Source of the DNA: Winogradskya humida
GTDB taxonomy: Bacteria; Actinomycetota; Actinomycetes; Mycobacteriales; Micromonosporaceae
Length of the DNA: 64,000 bases
Reading direction: 5' to 3'
Assembly (NCBI RefSeq): GCF_016862215.1
Contig: NZ_BOMN01000108.1
Span: 84,883-148,882, forward strand
The position numbers and the translations under genes were made by a program. The notes under the pieces were generated by a model that was not told where the DNA came from, did not search any database, and saw nothing but the letters and a program-made list of their open reading frames with translations. Below, one piece after another: positions 15,848 through 24,561 of this stretch (position 1 is the stretch's first letter; each line of letters opens with the position of its first letter).

Positions 15848-17491
15848 GTGCTCCACGCCTTGGAATGGATCCTCTTCGGAGCCGCGAGCGTAGGCGCCAT
15901 CGTTCTCGGAACAAGCCGGCACCGACCGGCCCGGGTCGGCCCCTGGTTGCTGCTCGCCGCATCGGTCACGTGCATGACCGTCGGCGACGTCTTCTTCGCG
16001 TTCGACCTGCCGGACGCGGCCACCGCGTGGTACCTGACGATGTACGTCTTCGTCTCGCTCGCCCTGATACAACTGACCCGTGGCGGCGCACTATTGCTGA
16101 ACCGCGCCCGCCTCATCGATCTGCTGGCGTTCTCCTGTTCCACGCTGCTCGTGGTCTGGGTCGTCGCGGTCGGCGACAACAACCCGTTCGGCGACTTCCC
16201 CGCCGCGGACATGCTCGGCTGCATGCTGCTGCTCGGCGTCGCGATCCGCCTGGCGGTGGCATCCTGGTTCAACTGGTCGTCGATCCTGCTGCTGACGGGC
16301 GCGGTCGGAGTGCTCGGCGGCGACATCGCGTACGGCCTGGTCCCCGGTCACTGGGCCGAGATCGGCTACATGGTCCTCTACCTGTCCTGGGGCGCGGCGG
16401 CCCTGCACCCGTCGATGGTCGAGCTGAGCTCCCCCATGCCGGCCCGCGCGACGCCGTGGAAGAGCAGCTGGGCGGCCCTGCTCGGCGTCTCGGTGGCCAC
16501 CCCGCCGATCGTCCTGCTGATCGAAGCGGTCACCGGCCCCGTCACCGACGGTGTCGTGATCGGCGTCGGCGGCGCGATCACCCTGGTGCTGACCATCACC
16601 CGCCTCTCCGACTCGGTCCAGCTCAGCAGCCAGTCCCTCACCCGCGAGCGAGCCCTGCGCGAGGCGAGCGCGGCCCTGGTCGCAGCGGCGGACGAAGCCG
16701 CGGTCGACGACGCGGTCCGCGCGGCCGTCACCCAGCTCCTGCCCCAGAGCCCGGTCGAGCTGGTCTTCGCCGCGGACGACCGCAAACTCCCGCTCCCCGC
16801 GACACCCACCACCCCGGCCGGTTCCCGCAGCTGGTGGCTCAACCCCACCCGCCCCCGCGACCCCGGCACGGACGACGCCACCCTGGTCTGCCCACTCTGG
16901 CTCGAACCACTGGCCGTCGCCCGCCCCAACGGCGGCGCCCTGGTCCTGACCGGCCGCCGCGACGTCCTGACAGCAGGCCGCGACGCCCTCGAGGTCTTAG
17001 CCGGCCAAGCTGCCCTCGCCCTGGACCGCATCTCCCTCGTCGACGCGGTCGGCCGCCGCGACAGCGACCTCTACCTGCGCGCCGTCATCCGCAACACCGC
17101 CGACATCATGCTTGTCATCGACGACGACCAGGTCATCAGATATGCCAGCCCCGCCCTGCGCGAACTCATCGGCGAAGAGGACCTCCCACCCTTCACCACC
17201 CTCGCCGACCTCGTCCACCCCGACGACAGCAGCCAGGTCCGCCGCAAACTCCGCGAAGACGGCGACGGCGTCGTCTACTGCGCCCTCCAACGAGCCGACC
17301 AGACCCAGGTCCTAGTCGAGGCCACCTACCGAGACCTCCGAGAAGACCGCCTGGTCAGAGGCTTCGTCGTCACCATGAAAGACGTCACCCACGCCCACGA
17401 CCCCGTCGAACGCCTCCCCCACCTCGACCACGTCGACGAACTCCCCGCCTGGGTCAACCGCCGCAGCGCCCAGCACAAATTCCGCTACTAA
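15848..17491 (+). CDS. Membrane-bound GAF/PAS-domain protein, possibly truncated signalling protein
   Basis: A 547-residue protein: about eight hydrophobic segments in residues 1-260, a short coiled region (TRERALREASAALVAAADEA), a GAF-like region (about 280-395) and a PAS domain (about 405-520: RAVIRNTADIMLVIDDDQVIRYASPAL, FTTLADLVHPDD). It stops soon after PAS. In actinoplanete relatives such a sensor half is often followed by GGDEF and EAL domains; neither is present, and the last 25 residues (LPHLDHVDELPAWVNRR...) look like a linker. It could sense a ligand at the membrane and act through another protein. GTG start at 15848. Confidence 0.75.
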   Translation: MLHALEWILFGAASVGAIVLGTSRHRPARVGPWLLLAASVTCMTVGDVFFAFDLPDAATAWYLTMYVFVSLALIQLTRGGALLLNRARLIDLLAFSCSTLLVVWVVAVGDNNPFGDFPAADMLGCMLLLGVAIRLAVASWFNWSSILLLTGAVGVLGGDIAYGLVPGHWAEIGYMVLYLSWGAAALHPSMVELSSPMPARATPWKSSWAALLGVSVATPPIVLLIEAVTGPVTDGVVIGVGGAITLVLTITRLSDSVQLSSQSLTRERALREASAALVAAADEAAVDDAVRAAVTQLLPQSPVELVFAADDRKLPLPATPTTPAGSRSWWLNPTRPRDPGTDDATLVCPLWLEPLAVARPNGGALVLTGRRDVLTAGRDALEVLAGQAALALDRISLVDAVGRRDSDLYLRAVIRNTADIMLVIDDDQVIRYASPALRELIGEEDLPPFTTLADLVHPDDSSQVRRKLREDGDGVVYCALQRADQTQVLVEATYRDLREDRLVRGFVVTMKDVTHAHDPVERLPHLDHVDELPAWVNRRSAQHKFRY

Positions 17492-18154
17492 CCCCCAAAA
17501 CCACCCTCTAAGTACGCCCAACCCCCCGCACCGAGTCCACCACCCGATCTACCTGCCCACTCAAGGCTCCGAACGGGACCACCGGGCTGACCTGCCAGGT
17601 CGATCTTGCCCACCACTGCCCCCCTTCAGCGAACCAATCCCCCCGCCACGCGCACCCCGCCCCCTCTCCGGCGCACCCTCCCACCGTGCGTCCCAGCCAC
17701 CCACCTCCCGCCACGCGCTTCCGCCGCCTGTCTCCACCGCGCGTCCCAGCTTGTACGTCCCAGCTTGTGCGTCCTCACTACCTGTTCCCCGCCGTGAAAC
17801 CCAGCCGTGCGTCCCCACTACCTGTTCCCCGCTAACGCGCTTCCCGCCGTCTGTTTCACGCCGTGCATCCCCGTAGAGGGTCCCGACCATGCGTTCCGAC
17901 CGTGCATCCCCGCCGTGCGTCCCGACCGTGTATTCCGGCCATGCCCCAAGCCGTGCCTTCCAGCCACGCGTTCCGGCTGCGCCTTCCAGCCATGTCCCCG
18001 CCGCGCGTTCCCGCCGCGCGTTCCCGCCGCGCGTTCCCGCCGCGCGTTCCCGCCGCGCGTCCCGGCCACCCGTCCCCGCCGCGCGTCCCGGCCACCCGTT
18101 CCGGCAATGTCCCCCCGCGCGTCCCGGCCGCGCCTTCCGGCTGCAAACACGAAA
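17492..18154. repeat. Gene-free convergent spacer with degenerate 13-bp tandem array
   Basis: Between the convergent PAS gene and GlsB-type gene. From about 17640 a degenerate array of 12-14 bp units (CCGTGCGTCCC-like) builds up; 18001-18065 holds five nearly exact copies of CCGCGCGTTCCCG. Open frames on both strands are repeat artefacts. I see no gene or RNA in it. Confidence 0.8.
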
Positions 18155-18185
18155 ACGCCGGCCCCCCAATTAAGGGGTCCGGCGT
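18155..18185. terminator. Strong bidirectional terminator
   Basis: ACGCCGG and CCGGCGT arms extended by CCCC/GGGG around a short AATTAA loop. On the minus strand it is followed by TTTTCGTGTTT, serving the GlsB-type gene; on the plus strand it is followed by ATTTCGTT. Confidence 0.85.
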
Positions 18186-18243
18186 ATTTCGTTGAGTACT
18201 TGTTTCTATACGGTTCCTGACAGGCCCCCGAAGGGACCTGAAA

Positions 18244-18522
18244 TCACCGGCGGCTGAAGCCCCGACGGCTGCCGATACCGGCAACCAGCGCCACACCGAT
18301 CGCGGCCAGAACGATCTGGAACAGCAGCTCGGTCCAGTCGAAACCATTGGTGTCAGCAACACCGAACGCGCGGGCAAGAACCGTGCCCAGCAGCGCGGCG
18401 ACAACACCGATAACCATGGTCAGCCAGATCGGAATGTTCTGCTTGCCCGGTACGACAAGACGGCCCAGCGCGCCGATAATGAGACCGACGATGAGTGCGG
18501 TGATGATGCCGGTAACAGTCAT
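18244..18522 (-). CDS. GlsB/YeaQ/YmgE-family stress-response membrane protein
   Basis: A 92-residue protein with three hydrophobic segments: VTGIITALIVGLIIGALGRLVVPG, IPIWLTMVIGVVAALLGTVLA and ELLFQIVLAAIGVALVAG. GALGRLVVPGKQ and the length are typical of the transglycosylase-associated GlsB/YeaQ family, small inner-membrane proteins linked to general stress. The ATG at 18522 has GAGAGGA about 9 nt upstream; the frame upstream of it is G-rich nonsense. It is monocistronic and ends at a strong terminator. Confidence 0.9.
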   Translation of the reverse strand: MTVTGIITALIVGLIIGALGRLVVPGKQNIPIWLTMVIGVVAALLGTVLARAFGVADTNGFDWTELLFQIVLAAIGVALVAGIGSRRGFSRR

Positions 18523-19080
18523 GGGGGAGATCCTCTCGGGGTGGAACATTCGTTGCGTCCGTCGAAAAACAGAGTTCCCGCCCCCCCAAAAAACCAAACC
18601 GCCTAATTGCCAGCAACCTCTCAGCCCACCCGCCCAGAAACCCCCCACCCCCAGAATCCGCCCAGCTCAGCCCCCCTCCCACCCAAAATTCCCACCCCAA
18701 AAATTTCCCCACCCCCTCACTCCGTCCCCCGTCCAGCCAGCCCCGCCCCACCCCACCGCACACGGACCGCCCACCCCCAGATCACCAAACCGCCTCGCCC
18801 AAGCCACCCAACTCAACCCGCCCAACCCCGGCGCCTCACTCCAGACCGAGCCTCACCCAGATCGCGCCTCACCCAGACCGCCCTCACCCAGACCGTGCCT
18901 CCGAGCCACCCTGCGCCCGAGCCAAACCCACCCGGCCGGCTCTATCCCCCAAGTCCACACGTCCAGGCCAGCCGACAGCCCAGCCCACGAACCCAGCCCA
19001 CGAACCCAGCCCACGAACCCAGCCTTCATCCCAGCCCCCGCCAACCCCCCGCCCCGCCCACCTCGTCCGGGCACAGCAAA
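18523..19080. other. C-rich gene-free region
   Basis: About 560 bp of strongly C-biased sequence between the GlsB-type gene and lepA's terminator. It includes a three-copy 14-bp repeat (CCCAGCCCACGAAC-like, about 18980-19022) and CTCACCCAGA-type repeats near 18845-18895. No credible coding frame. Confidence 0.7.
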
Positions 19081-19111
19081 GCGGGGCAGAGCCTCACCGG
19101 CCCTGCCCCGC
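19081..19111 (-). terminator. lepA terminator hairpin
   Basis: GCGGGGCAG / CTGCCCCGC stem with a 13-nt loop, 34 bp after the lepA stop, followed on the minus strand by TTTGCTG. Confidence 0.75.
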
Positions 19112-19144
19112 CAAATCCTGCTGCGCTACCCGCCAGGGCGGACG

Positions 19145-21058
19145 TTACTTCTTGGCCGCCTTGGGGTCCGGGGAGTCCGAGGTCGACAGTGCGGCGATGA
19201 AGGCTTCCTGGGGAACCTCGACGCGGCCCACCATCTTCATGCGCTTCTTGCCTTCCTTCTGCTTCTCCAGCAGTTTGCGCTTGCGGCTGATGTCGCCGCC
19301 GTAGCACTTGGCGAGGACGTCCTTGCGGATGGCGCGGATTGTTTCGCGGGCGATGATGCGGCTGCCGATCGCGGCCTGGATGGGGACCTCGTACTGCTGG
19401 CGCGGGATGAGCTTCTGCAGCTTGCCGGCCATGGAGACGCCGTAGTTGTAGGCCTTGTCCTTGTGGACGATGGCGCTGAAGGCGTCGACCGGTTCGCCGT
19501 GGAGGAGGATGTCGACCTTGACGAGGTCGGCGGCCTGTTCGCCGGAGGGTTCGTAGTCGAGGGAGGCGTAGCCCTTGGTCTTGCTCTTCAGCTGGTCGAA
19601 GAAGTCGTAGATGATCTCGCCGAGCGGGAGCGTGTAGCGCAGTTCGACCCGCTCCGACGAGAGGTACTCCATGCCGAGCATGGTGCCGCGGCGGCCTTGG
19701 CACAGCTCCATGACGGCGCCGACGAATTCGTTGGGGACCAGCACGGTTGCTCGTACGGTGGGTTCCCGGATCTCGGCGATCTTGCCTTCGGGGAATTCGC
19801 TGGGGTTGGTGACCGTGGACTCTTTCATGTCCTCGGTGATCACCTGGTAGATCACGTTGGGCGCGGTGGAGATCAGGTCGAGGTTGAACTCGCGTTCGAG
19901 GCGCTCGGAGATGATCTCCAGGTGGAGCAGGCCGAGGAAGCCGCAGCGGAAGCCGAAGCCGAGCGCCGTGGAGGTCTCGGGCTCGTAGACCAGGGCGGCG
20001 TCGTTGAGTTTGAGCTTGTCGAGCGCGTCACGCAGCGCCGGGTAGTCGGAGCCGTCGATCGGGTAGAGGCCGGAGTAGACCATCGGCCGCGGGTCCTTGT
20101 AGCCGCCGAGGGCTTCCTTGGCCGGCCGGTTGTGACCGGTGACGGTGTCGCCGACCCGGGACTGGCGCACGTCCTTCACGCCGGTGATCATGTAGCCGAC
20201 CTCGCCGACGCCGAGCGCGCCGGCCTTCTCCATCTCGGGCGAGACGACACCGATCTCGAGCAGCTCGTGCACGGCCCCGGTGGACATCATCTTGATCTTG
20301 TCGCGGGCCTCGATCCGGCCGTCGATCACCCGGACGTACGTGACGACGCCGCGATAGACGTCGTACACGGAGTCGAAGATCATCGCGCGGGCCGGGGCAT
20401 CGGCGTCGCCGACCGGCGCCACGAACTCCCGGACGATCTCGTCGAGCAGGTGCTCGACGCCCTCGCCGGTCTTGCCGGAGACCTTGAGCACGTCGCTCGG
20501 CTCGCACCCGATGAGCTTGGCGAGCTCCTCGGCGTACTTCTCGGGCTGCGCGGCCGGCAGGTCGATCTTGTTGAGCACCGGGATGATCCGCAGGTCGTTC
20601 TCCATGGCCAGGTACAGGTTGGCCAGGGTCTGCGCCTCGATGCCCTGCGCGGCGTCGACGAGCAGGACCGCGCCCTCGCAGGCGGCGAGACTGCGCGACA
20701 CCTCGTAGGTGAAGTCGACGTGACCGGGGGTGTCGATCATGTTGAGCACGGCGGTCTCGCCCTGCTTGTCGCCGTTGCGGATCACCCAGGGCATCCGCAC
20801 GGCCTGGCTCTTGATCGTGATCCCGCGCTCGCGCTCGATGTCCATACGGTCGAGGTACTGCGCGCGCATCTGCCGCGGATCGACCACGCCGGTGATCTGC
20901 AACATCCGGTCGGCCAGGGTCGACTTGCCGTGGTCGATGTGGGCAATGATGCAGAAGTTCCGGATGCGACGCGGATCGGTCGCTCCGATGATGTTCACGC
21001 CGGGGTCGAGCGGTCCAGGCACGTTCGTCCGTTCTGAAGCAGTGGTCAGGTCCGACAT
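19145..21058 (-). CDS. lepA: Elongation factor 4 (LepA)
   Basis: A 637-residue ribosome-associated GTPase. G1 AHIDHGKST, switch region RERGITIKSQAVRM, G3 DTPGHVDF, G4 NKID, then EF-G-like domains III and V and the LepA-specific C-terminus (MLGMEYLSSERVELRYTLP, SLDYEPSGEQAADLVKVDIL, KCYGGDISRKRKLLEKQKEG). It back-translocates or remodels stalled ribosomes under ionic stress. About 20 extra N-terminal residues before DPRRIRNFCIIAH are usual in actinobacteria. Single gene with its own terminator. Confidence 0.97.
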   Translation of the reverse strand: MSDLTTASERTNVPGPLDPGVNIIGATDPRRIRNFCIIAHIDHGKSTLADRMLQITGVVDPRQMRAQYLDRMDIERERGITIKSQAVRMPWVIRNGDKQGETAVLNMIDTPGHVDFTYEVSRSLAACEGAVLLVDAAQGIEAQTLANLYLAMENDLRIIPVLNKIDLPAAQPEKYAEELAKLIGCEPSDVLKVSGKTGEGVEHLLDEIVREFVAPVGDADAPARAMIFDSVYDVYRGVVTYVRVIDGRIEARDKIKMMSTGAVHELLEIGVVSPEMEKAGALGVGEVGYMITGVKDVRQSRVGDTVTGHNRPAKEALGGYKDPRPMVYSGLYPIDGSDYPALRDALDKLKLNDAALVYEPETSTALGFGFRCGFLGLLHLEIISERLEREFNLDLISTAPNVIYQVITEDMKESTVTNPSEFPEGKIAEIREPTVRATVLVPNEFVGAVMELCQGRRGTMLGMEYLSSERVELRYTLPLGEIIYDFFDQLKSKTKGYASLDYEPSGEQAADLVKVDILLHGEPVDAFSAIVHKDKAYNYGVSMAGKLQKLIPRQQYEVPIQAAIGSRIIARETIRAIRKDVLAKCYGGDISRKRKLLEKQKEGKKRMKMVGRVEVPQEAFIAALSTSDSPDPKAAKK

Positions 21059-21152
21059 TCAAGGGGCCGGTCAAGGGAGACCGCCCACTCCATGGTCCCA
21101 CGCCGCGCAGCCCCGGCCCGATGAGACCCGATCAGCGACCCCGGCCCACCGC

Positions 21153-21860
21153 TCACACCTTCGTCAAAGCCCGGTGCGGCCGGGCCGGAACCTCGGCAAC
21201 AAAGACATCTCCGGGCCTGATCTCCCCACCTCGGAGCACAACCGCCATGACACCCGCCTTCCGCACGACCCCGCCCTGCTCATCGCGCCCGAGAACCTCC
21301 TTGAGCAGCCCCGGCCGGAACCGGTTGATCTGCGCACACGGGTTACGGAGCCCGGTGATGACCACCGCGGGCCGAGTGTCCCCATCACCCCGCTCGAACT
21401 CGGCAGCGATCGCCTCCCCCACCACCGCCACGGTGCCGGCGATATCGTCATCCAGCACCGCACGCCGGGCCGCAGCAAGAACGTCCAGGGCACTGCCGGG
21501 CTCCACGGCCTGGCGCACGGGGGCATTCAAGCCGAACCGCAGCACCGTCCCGCACGGCAACCCGAGCAGGTCGAGCCCCACGGTCGTCACGTTTTCTCCG
21601 AGCCCGCCGTCCGGCACCTCATACCCCTTGGCGCCGACCTCGCCGAACAACTCGGACTGGATGAGGTGCACTTGCCGGAGATTGGGCTGCGAAGGATCAG
21701 CGGCGACCCGCGACCGGTGCCGGACAGTCACCCCCGCATGGATGTCACCCTCCACTCCCAAACCCGGCACCAGCACGATCCGACCCCGGTTCGGTTTGCT
21801 GAACGAATACACGTCGTTGCAGCTCACGGCCGCGACACCACCCTGCAGCACAGCACTCAT
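21153..21860 (-). CDS. MOSC-domain protein
   Basis: A 235-residue protein with the MOSC (molybdenum cofactor sulfurase C-terminal) domain: FSKPNRGRIVLVPGLGVEGDIHAG, RQVHLIQSELFGEV, GENVTTVGLDLLGLPCGTVLRFG and TGLRNPCAQI with the conserved Cys. Stand-alone MOSC proteins may carry sulfur or bind Moco-like cofactors in detoxification. ATG at 21860 is firmly set by GGGAGGAT 9 nt upstream; the frame upstream of it is a shadow of the DUF4240 gene. Confidence 0.85.
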   Translation of the reverse strand: MSAVLQGGVAAVSCNDVYSFSKPNRGRIVLVPGLGVEGDIHAGVTVRHRSRVAADPSQPNLRQVHLIQSELFGEVGAKGYEVPDGGLGENVTTVGLDLLGLPCGTVLRFGLNAPVRQAVEPGSALDVLAAARRAVLDDDIAGTVAVVGEAIAAEFERGDGDTRPAVVITGLRNPCAQINRFRPGLLKEVLGRDEQGGVVRKAGVMAVVLRGGEIRPGDVFVAEVPARPHRALTKV

Positions 21861-21918
21861 AGCCCGATCCTCCCGAGGCCCCGGCCCGGTGGCAACGGAG
21901 ATACCGGCCACGGGGATG

Positions 21919-22452
21919 TCAGTCCGGCGGCTCCAGAAAGAGGGAGGAGAGCCTCGGCAACCGCTTCTGCATCTCTTCCTCGTCATCGAAGTCCCAGAGC
22001 ATCGCGGCATCGGGCCGCCCCGGCGGCGCGTCGCTCGGCGGCATCTCCTCGTCGGTGGCCTGCCGATATGCCTCTCCCGCGATGCCGAGCACCTCCTCGG
22101 CCTCGAACACCGCGCCCGTCGTGGCGGCGGCGCGGACCGAGGGAAGATCGGCCAGGGAGTCGGGCTCGCGGACCGCACGGGCAAGGACCTCGCGGCCGTT
22201 GGCGACGAGCCAGCCGCGGAAGTGGTCGAATCCGTCGTCGGAACAGCCGCCGTTGATCAGGTAGGCGGCGGCCCAGAGGTCCTCCTTGCCGGAGGCGCCC
22301 ATGACTTTGTCGAGATGGCGGCCCCAGGCCACGATCTCGTCGGGTTCGCGGGTGGCAAGCTCCGCGATGGCGCGGCTGGCCACCTCACCGGGCGAACCCG
22401 GCCGGTCGGCAGTCGCCCGGTCGATGACCGCCCAGAAGTCGTCCGTTCTCAT
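21919..22452 (-). CDS. DUF4240-type protein
   Basis: A 177-residue acidic cytoplasmic protein that starts MRTDDFWAVIDRA and continues with LDKVMGASGKEDLWAAAYLINGGCSDDGFDHFRGWLVANGREVL, the pattern of DUF4240 proteins, which resemble Streptomyces WGR-linked proteins. Function unknown. ATG at 22452 fits the family start better than 22527, which would overlap the divergent phosphotransferase. It lies 58 bp upstream of the MOSC gene in the same orientation. Confidence 0.75.
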   Translation of the reverse strand: MRTDDFWAVIDRATADRPGSPGEVASRAIAELATREPDEIVAWGRHLDKVMGASGKEDLWAAAYLINGGCSDDGFDHFRGWLVANGREVLARAVREPDSLADLPSVRAAATTGAVFEAEEVLGIAGEAYRQATDEEMPPSDAPPGRPDAAMLWDFDDEEEMQKRLPRLSSLFLEPPD

Positions 22453-22511
22453 GCGCACAGCCTGCCAGCCGGGTACGACAAAATCGGGGATCCCGAGAGC
22501 AGGATGGACGC

Positions 22512-23468
22512 ATGCGTCCCGTGTCACTTCCCGAGATCGCGTACGGCGCTACGAGCGTACGGCCGCATTGGTCTGATCTGCCCTTGCCTCTGCGGGCCGC
22601 GATCGATGATCGGCTCGGGTCTCCCGTCGCTGCCGCAACCACCGCAGGCGGGGGTTTCACCAGGGCTTTCGCCAGCGTCGTCGAGACCGCAAACGGCGAG
22701 CGGGCCTTCCTGAAGGCAGCCCCACTTCACGATCCAAATTCCGACGCGTACGCCCGTGAGGCGACCGTCACATCCGCACTGCCGATCGAGGTACGCGCCC
22801 CACGCCCCCGCTGGACGCTCGTGACCGAGGGCTACTTCGTCCTCTGCCTGGACGCGATCGACGGCCGGATCCCCTCCCTGCCCTGGAAGCCGGAGGACCT
22901 CCGAGCAACCCTCAACGCCTGGCACCGGTCCGCCGCGACACTGCAAAATCCACCGCGAGACCTGCGACTTCCCCCTCTGGATCATCTCGTACGCACGGAG
23001 CTCTCCCACTGGTCCGAGATCTTCGCGAGGCGGGCACCACTCCCACCGTCACCGCCCTGGGTCCCGGCCCGGCTCGAAACCCTCGCAGCACTCGAACAAC
23101 GCCTCCCCGACCTGGTCAAGGGCCCGGGAATGCTCCACGGCGACCTGCGAATAGACAACACCCTCATCGACGCGTACGGCGAGGCGTGGCTGTGCGACTG
23201 GACCTGGCCGGCCACGGGTCAGCCATGGTTCGACACCGTGACACTGCTCATCACGGCGTACGCCAGCGGCCTCGACACGGATCGCCTCCTGGAACCGTGG
23301 GACGCACCGCCGGAAGGGATCGACGGCGCCCTCGCCGCGATGGGCGGATACTGGCTGACCCGTGCGGCAAGCGGCCCGAGCAGCGCCTCACCGCACAGCC
23401 GGCAGCACCAGCGGTTCAGCGGCCGACAGGCCTTGGCATGGCTCGCCGAACGCCGAGGGTGGTCCTGA
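22512..23468 (+). CDS. Aminoglycoside-phosphotransferase-like kinase (APH family)
   Basis: A 318-residue protein-kinase-fold small-molecule kinase. Glycine-rich loop AATTAGGGFTRAFASV, Lys in RAFLKAAPL, catalytic loop MLHGDLRIDNTLI (Brenner motif HGDxxxxN) and the metal-binding Asp in LCDWTWPATGQPWFD. The substrate is unknown; family members phosphorylate aminoglycosides, choline, homoserine or macrolides, and chromosomal copies with this divergent sequence are often metabolic. Transcribed divergently from DUF4240. Confidence 0.8.
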   Translation: MRPVSLPEIAYGATSVRPHWSDLPLPLRAAIDDRLGSPVAAATTAGGGFTRAFASVVETANGERAFLKAAPLHDPNSDAYAREATVTSALPIEVRAPRPRWTLVTEGYFVLCLDAIDGRIPSLPWKPEDLRATLNAWHRSAATLQNPPRDLRLPPLDHLVRTELSHWSEIFARRAPLPPSPPWVPARLETLAALEQRLPDLVKGPGMLHGDLRIDNTLIDAYGEAWLCDWTWPATGQPWFDTVTLLITAYASGLDTDRLLEPWDAPPEGIDGALAAMGGYWLTRAASGPSSASPHSRQHQRFSGRQALAWLAERRGWS

Positions 23469-23577
23469 GCTGCCGTTTCTCGCGGGGTGCAGCCGCTCGA
23501 TTTGGGTGGCGTCAGAGGGGCCTGATACATTGGTACGTCGCGTGTGGTGACGCGTTCATGCGTGCTGCCACTCGTCC

Positions 23578-23660
23578 AGTTACTCAGTAAGACCGAGTTA
23601 CTCAGCACTTCTGCAAGATCAGTTATTCAGCAGTAGCCAGTACATGATTCTTCGAATCAT
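23578..23660 (+). promoter_or_regulatory. rpsT leader with three direct repeats and a small hairpin
   Basis: AGTTACTCAG occurs at 23578 and 23596 and as AGTTATTCAG at 23621. A 7-bp hairpin ATGATTC-TTC-GAATCAT (23644-23660) ends 27 bp before the rpsT start. A sigma70-like promoter may lie just upstream (TTGGGT near 23502, TACATT near 23526). S20 is known in other bacteria to control its own mRNA; a role here is inferred. Confidence 0.45.
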
Positions 23661-23687
23661 CCGAACTAGTCAGGACAAGGCTGTCGC

Positions 23688-23954
23688 GTGGCGAACATCA
23701 AGTCCCAGATCAAGCGCAACCGCCAGAACGAGAAGGCCCGGCTGCGCAACAAGTCGGTCAAGTCGTCTCTGAAGACCGTGATCCGCAAGCTGCACGAGGC
23801 GGGCGACGCGGGCAACACCGAGTCGGCCACCGCGCTCCTGCGTGACGCCTCGCGCCAGCTCGACAAGGCCGTCAGCAAGGGTGTCATCCACAAGAACCAG
23901 GCGGCCAACCGCAAGTCGGCCATCGCCAAGAAGATCGCCGCCCTGTCGGCCTGA
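23688..23954 (+). CDS. rpsT: 30S ribosomal protein S20
   Basis: An 88-residue S20 with the typical basic alpha-helical bundle: MANIKSQIKRNRQNEKAR, RNKSVKSSLKTVIRKL, and the C-terminal KGVIHKNQAANRKSAIAKK. It binds the 5' domain and h44 region of 16S rRNA during 30S assembly. Starts with GTG at 23688. It is a single gene; a strong hairpin at 24086-24119 lies downstream. Confidence 0.97.
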   Translation: MANIKSQIKRNRQNEKARLRNKSVKSSLKTVIRKLHEAGDAGNTESATALLRDASRQLDKAVSKGVIHKNQAANRKSAIAKKIAALSA

Positions 23955-24561
23955 TCATCGCAGGGCTCGCTCGCGGCGCCGACGCGCCCAAGCGTCCCGA
24001 GCCGCCGCGAGGAGCCGTCTGAGCAAGGCGGCCGCACTCGTGCGTCTCTGCGTGCTGATCACTCGGCAGCAGGATCAACGCACTCCAGGCATCGCCGGAC
24101 CCAGGTCCAGCGATGCCTGAGTCGTTTCACCCCCGCGCCCACTCCACCGGGCTGACCGATCAGGCGCGCCGCATTCCACTGCCGGGCAGGGCCCCGGCCA
24201 TCCCGCGCCCACGCCCCGCCCGTTTTGCATCTCCCGGTTACTGCTGGCACGGACGCCCTGGGCCTCCCCGGTCACCATGATCGCGCTTTGTGACGGTTCG
24301 GAAGATCGAAGCCGGACGTTGCGGCGGGAGCGACACGCCCGGATTAGGCCGTCCATGCGATTCGACCCCGGACGATCGGTCGTGATGTGCGTCGGATCAC
24401 TCCGTGTTCTCAAATCAGACATCCAGCCTGATCGAGCGGTTTTGCCACCGAGCCGACATACCAGTCGGCCGATATGTCTGCTTTCGCATTCCATGATCAG
24501 AGAGCTGCGCGTAGGAGTGAGCCTTCGGGAAGTGTCGGACCCACGTGCAAAGATTTTGACC
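23955..24561. other. Gene-free region between rpsT and holA
   Basis: About 600 bp without a credible gene. It contains the rpsT terminator hairpin and, near holA, an inverted repeat GACATA - 12 nt - TATGTC (24455-24478) that could be an operator. The holA frame is open back to 24277 but without coding character. Confidence 0.6.
24086..24119 (+). terminator. Hairpin terminator downstream of rpsT
   Basis: Stem CAGGCATCGC / GCGATGCCTG with an inner GGACC-CA-GGTCC pairing, followed by AGTCGTTTC on the plus strand, about 130 bp after the rpsT stop. Confidence 0.75.

Noticed and set aside
15865..17511. Second plus-strand frame of about 548 codons parallel to the PAS gene
   Set aside because: Arg/Pro/His-rich nonsense in another frame; the GAF/PAS motifs are in the other frame.
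17561..18169. Minus-strand frame of about 202 codons in the 13-bp array
   Set aside because: Repeat-generated Arg/Gly/Ala composition, no start context, and it overlaps the terminator at 18155.
18347..21037. Long plus-strand open frame (about 896 codons) over lepA
   Set aside because: It is the antisense shadow of lepA: its composition follows lepA codons and it has no homologue-like motif; lepA itself is unmistakable.
21860..22184. Upstream extension of the MOSC gene to 22184
   Set aside because: The extension is a shadow of the DUF4240 gene, and a strong ribosome site marks ATG 21860.
23955..24277. tRNA or small RNA gene after rpsT
   Set aside because: Only a terminator-type hairpin is present; no cloverleaf with a T-arm could be drawn.
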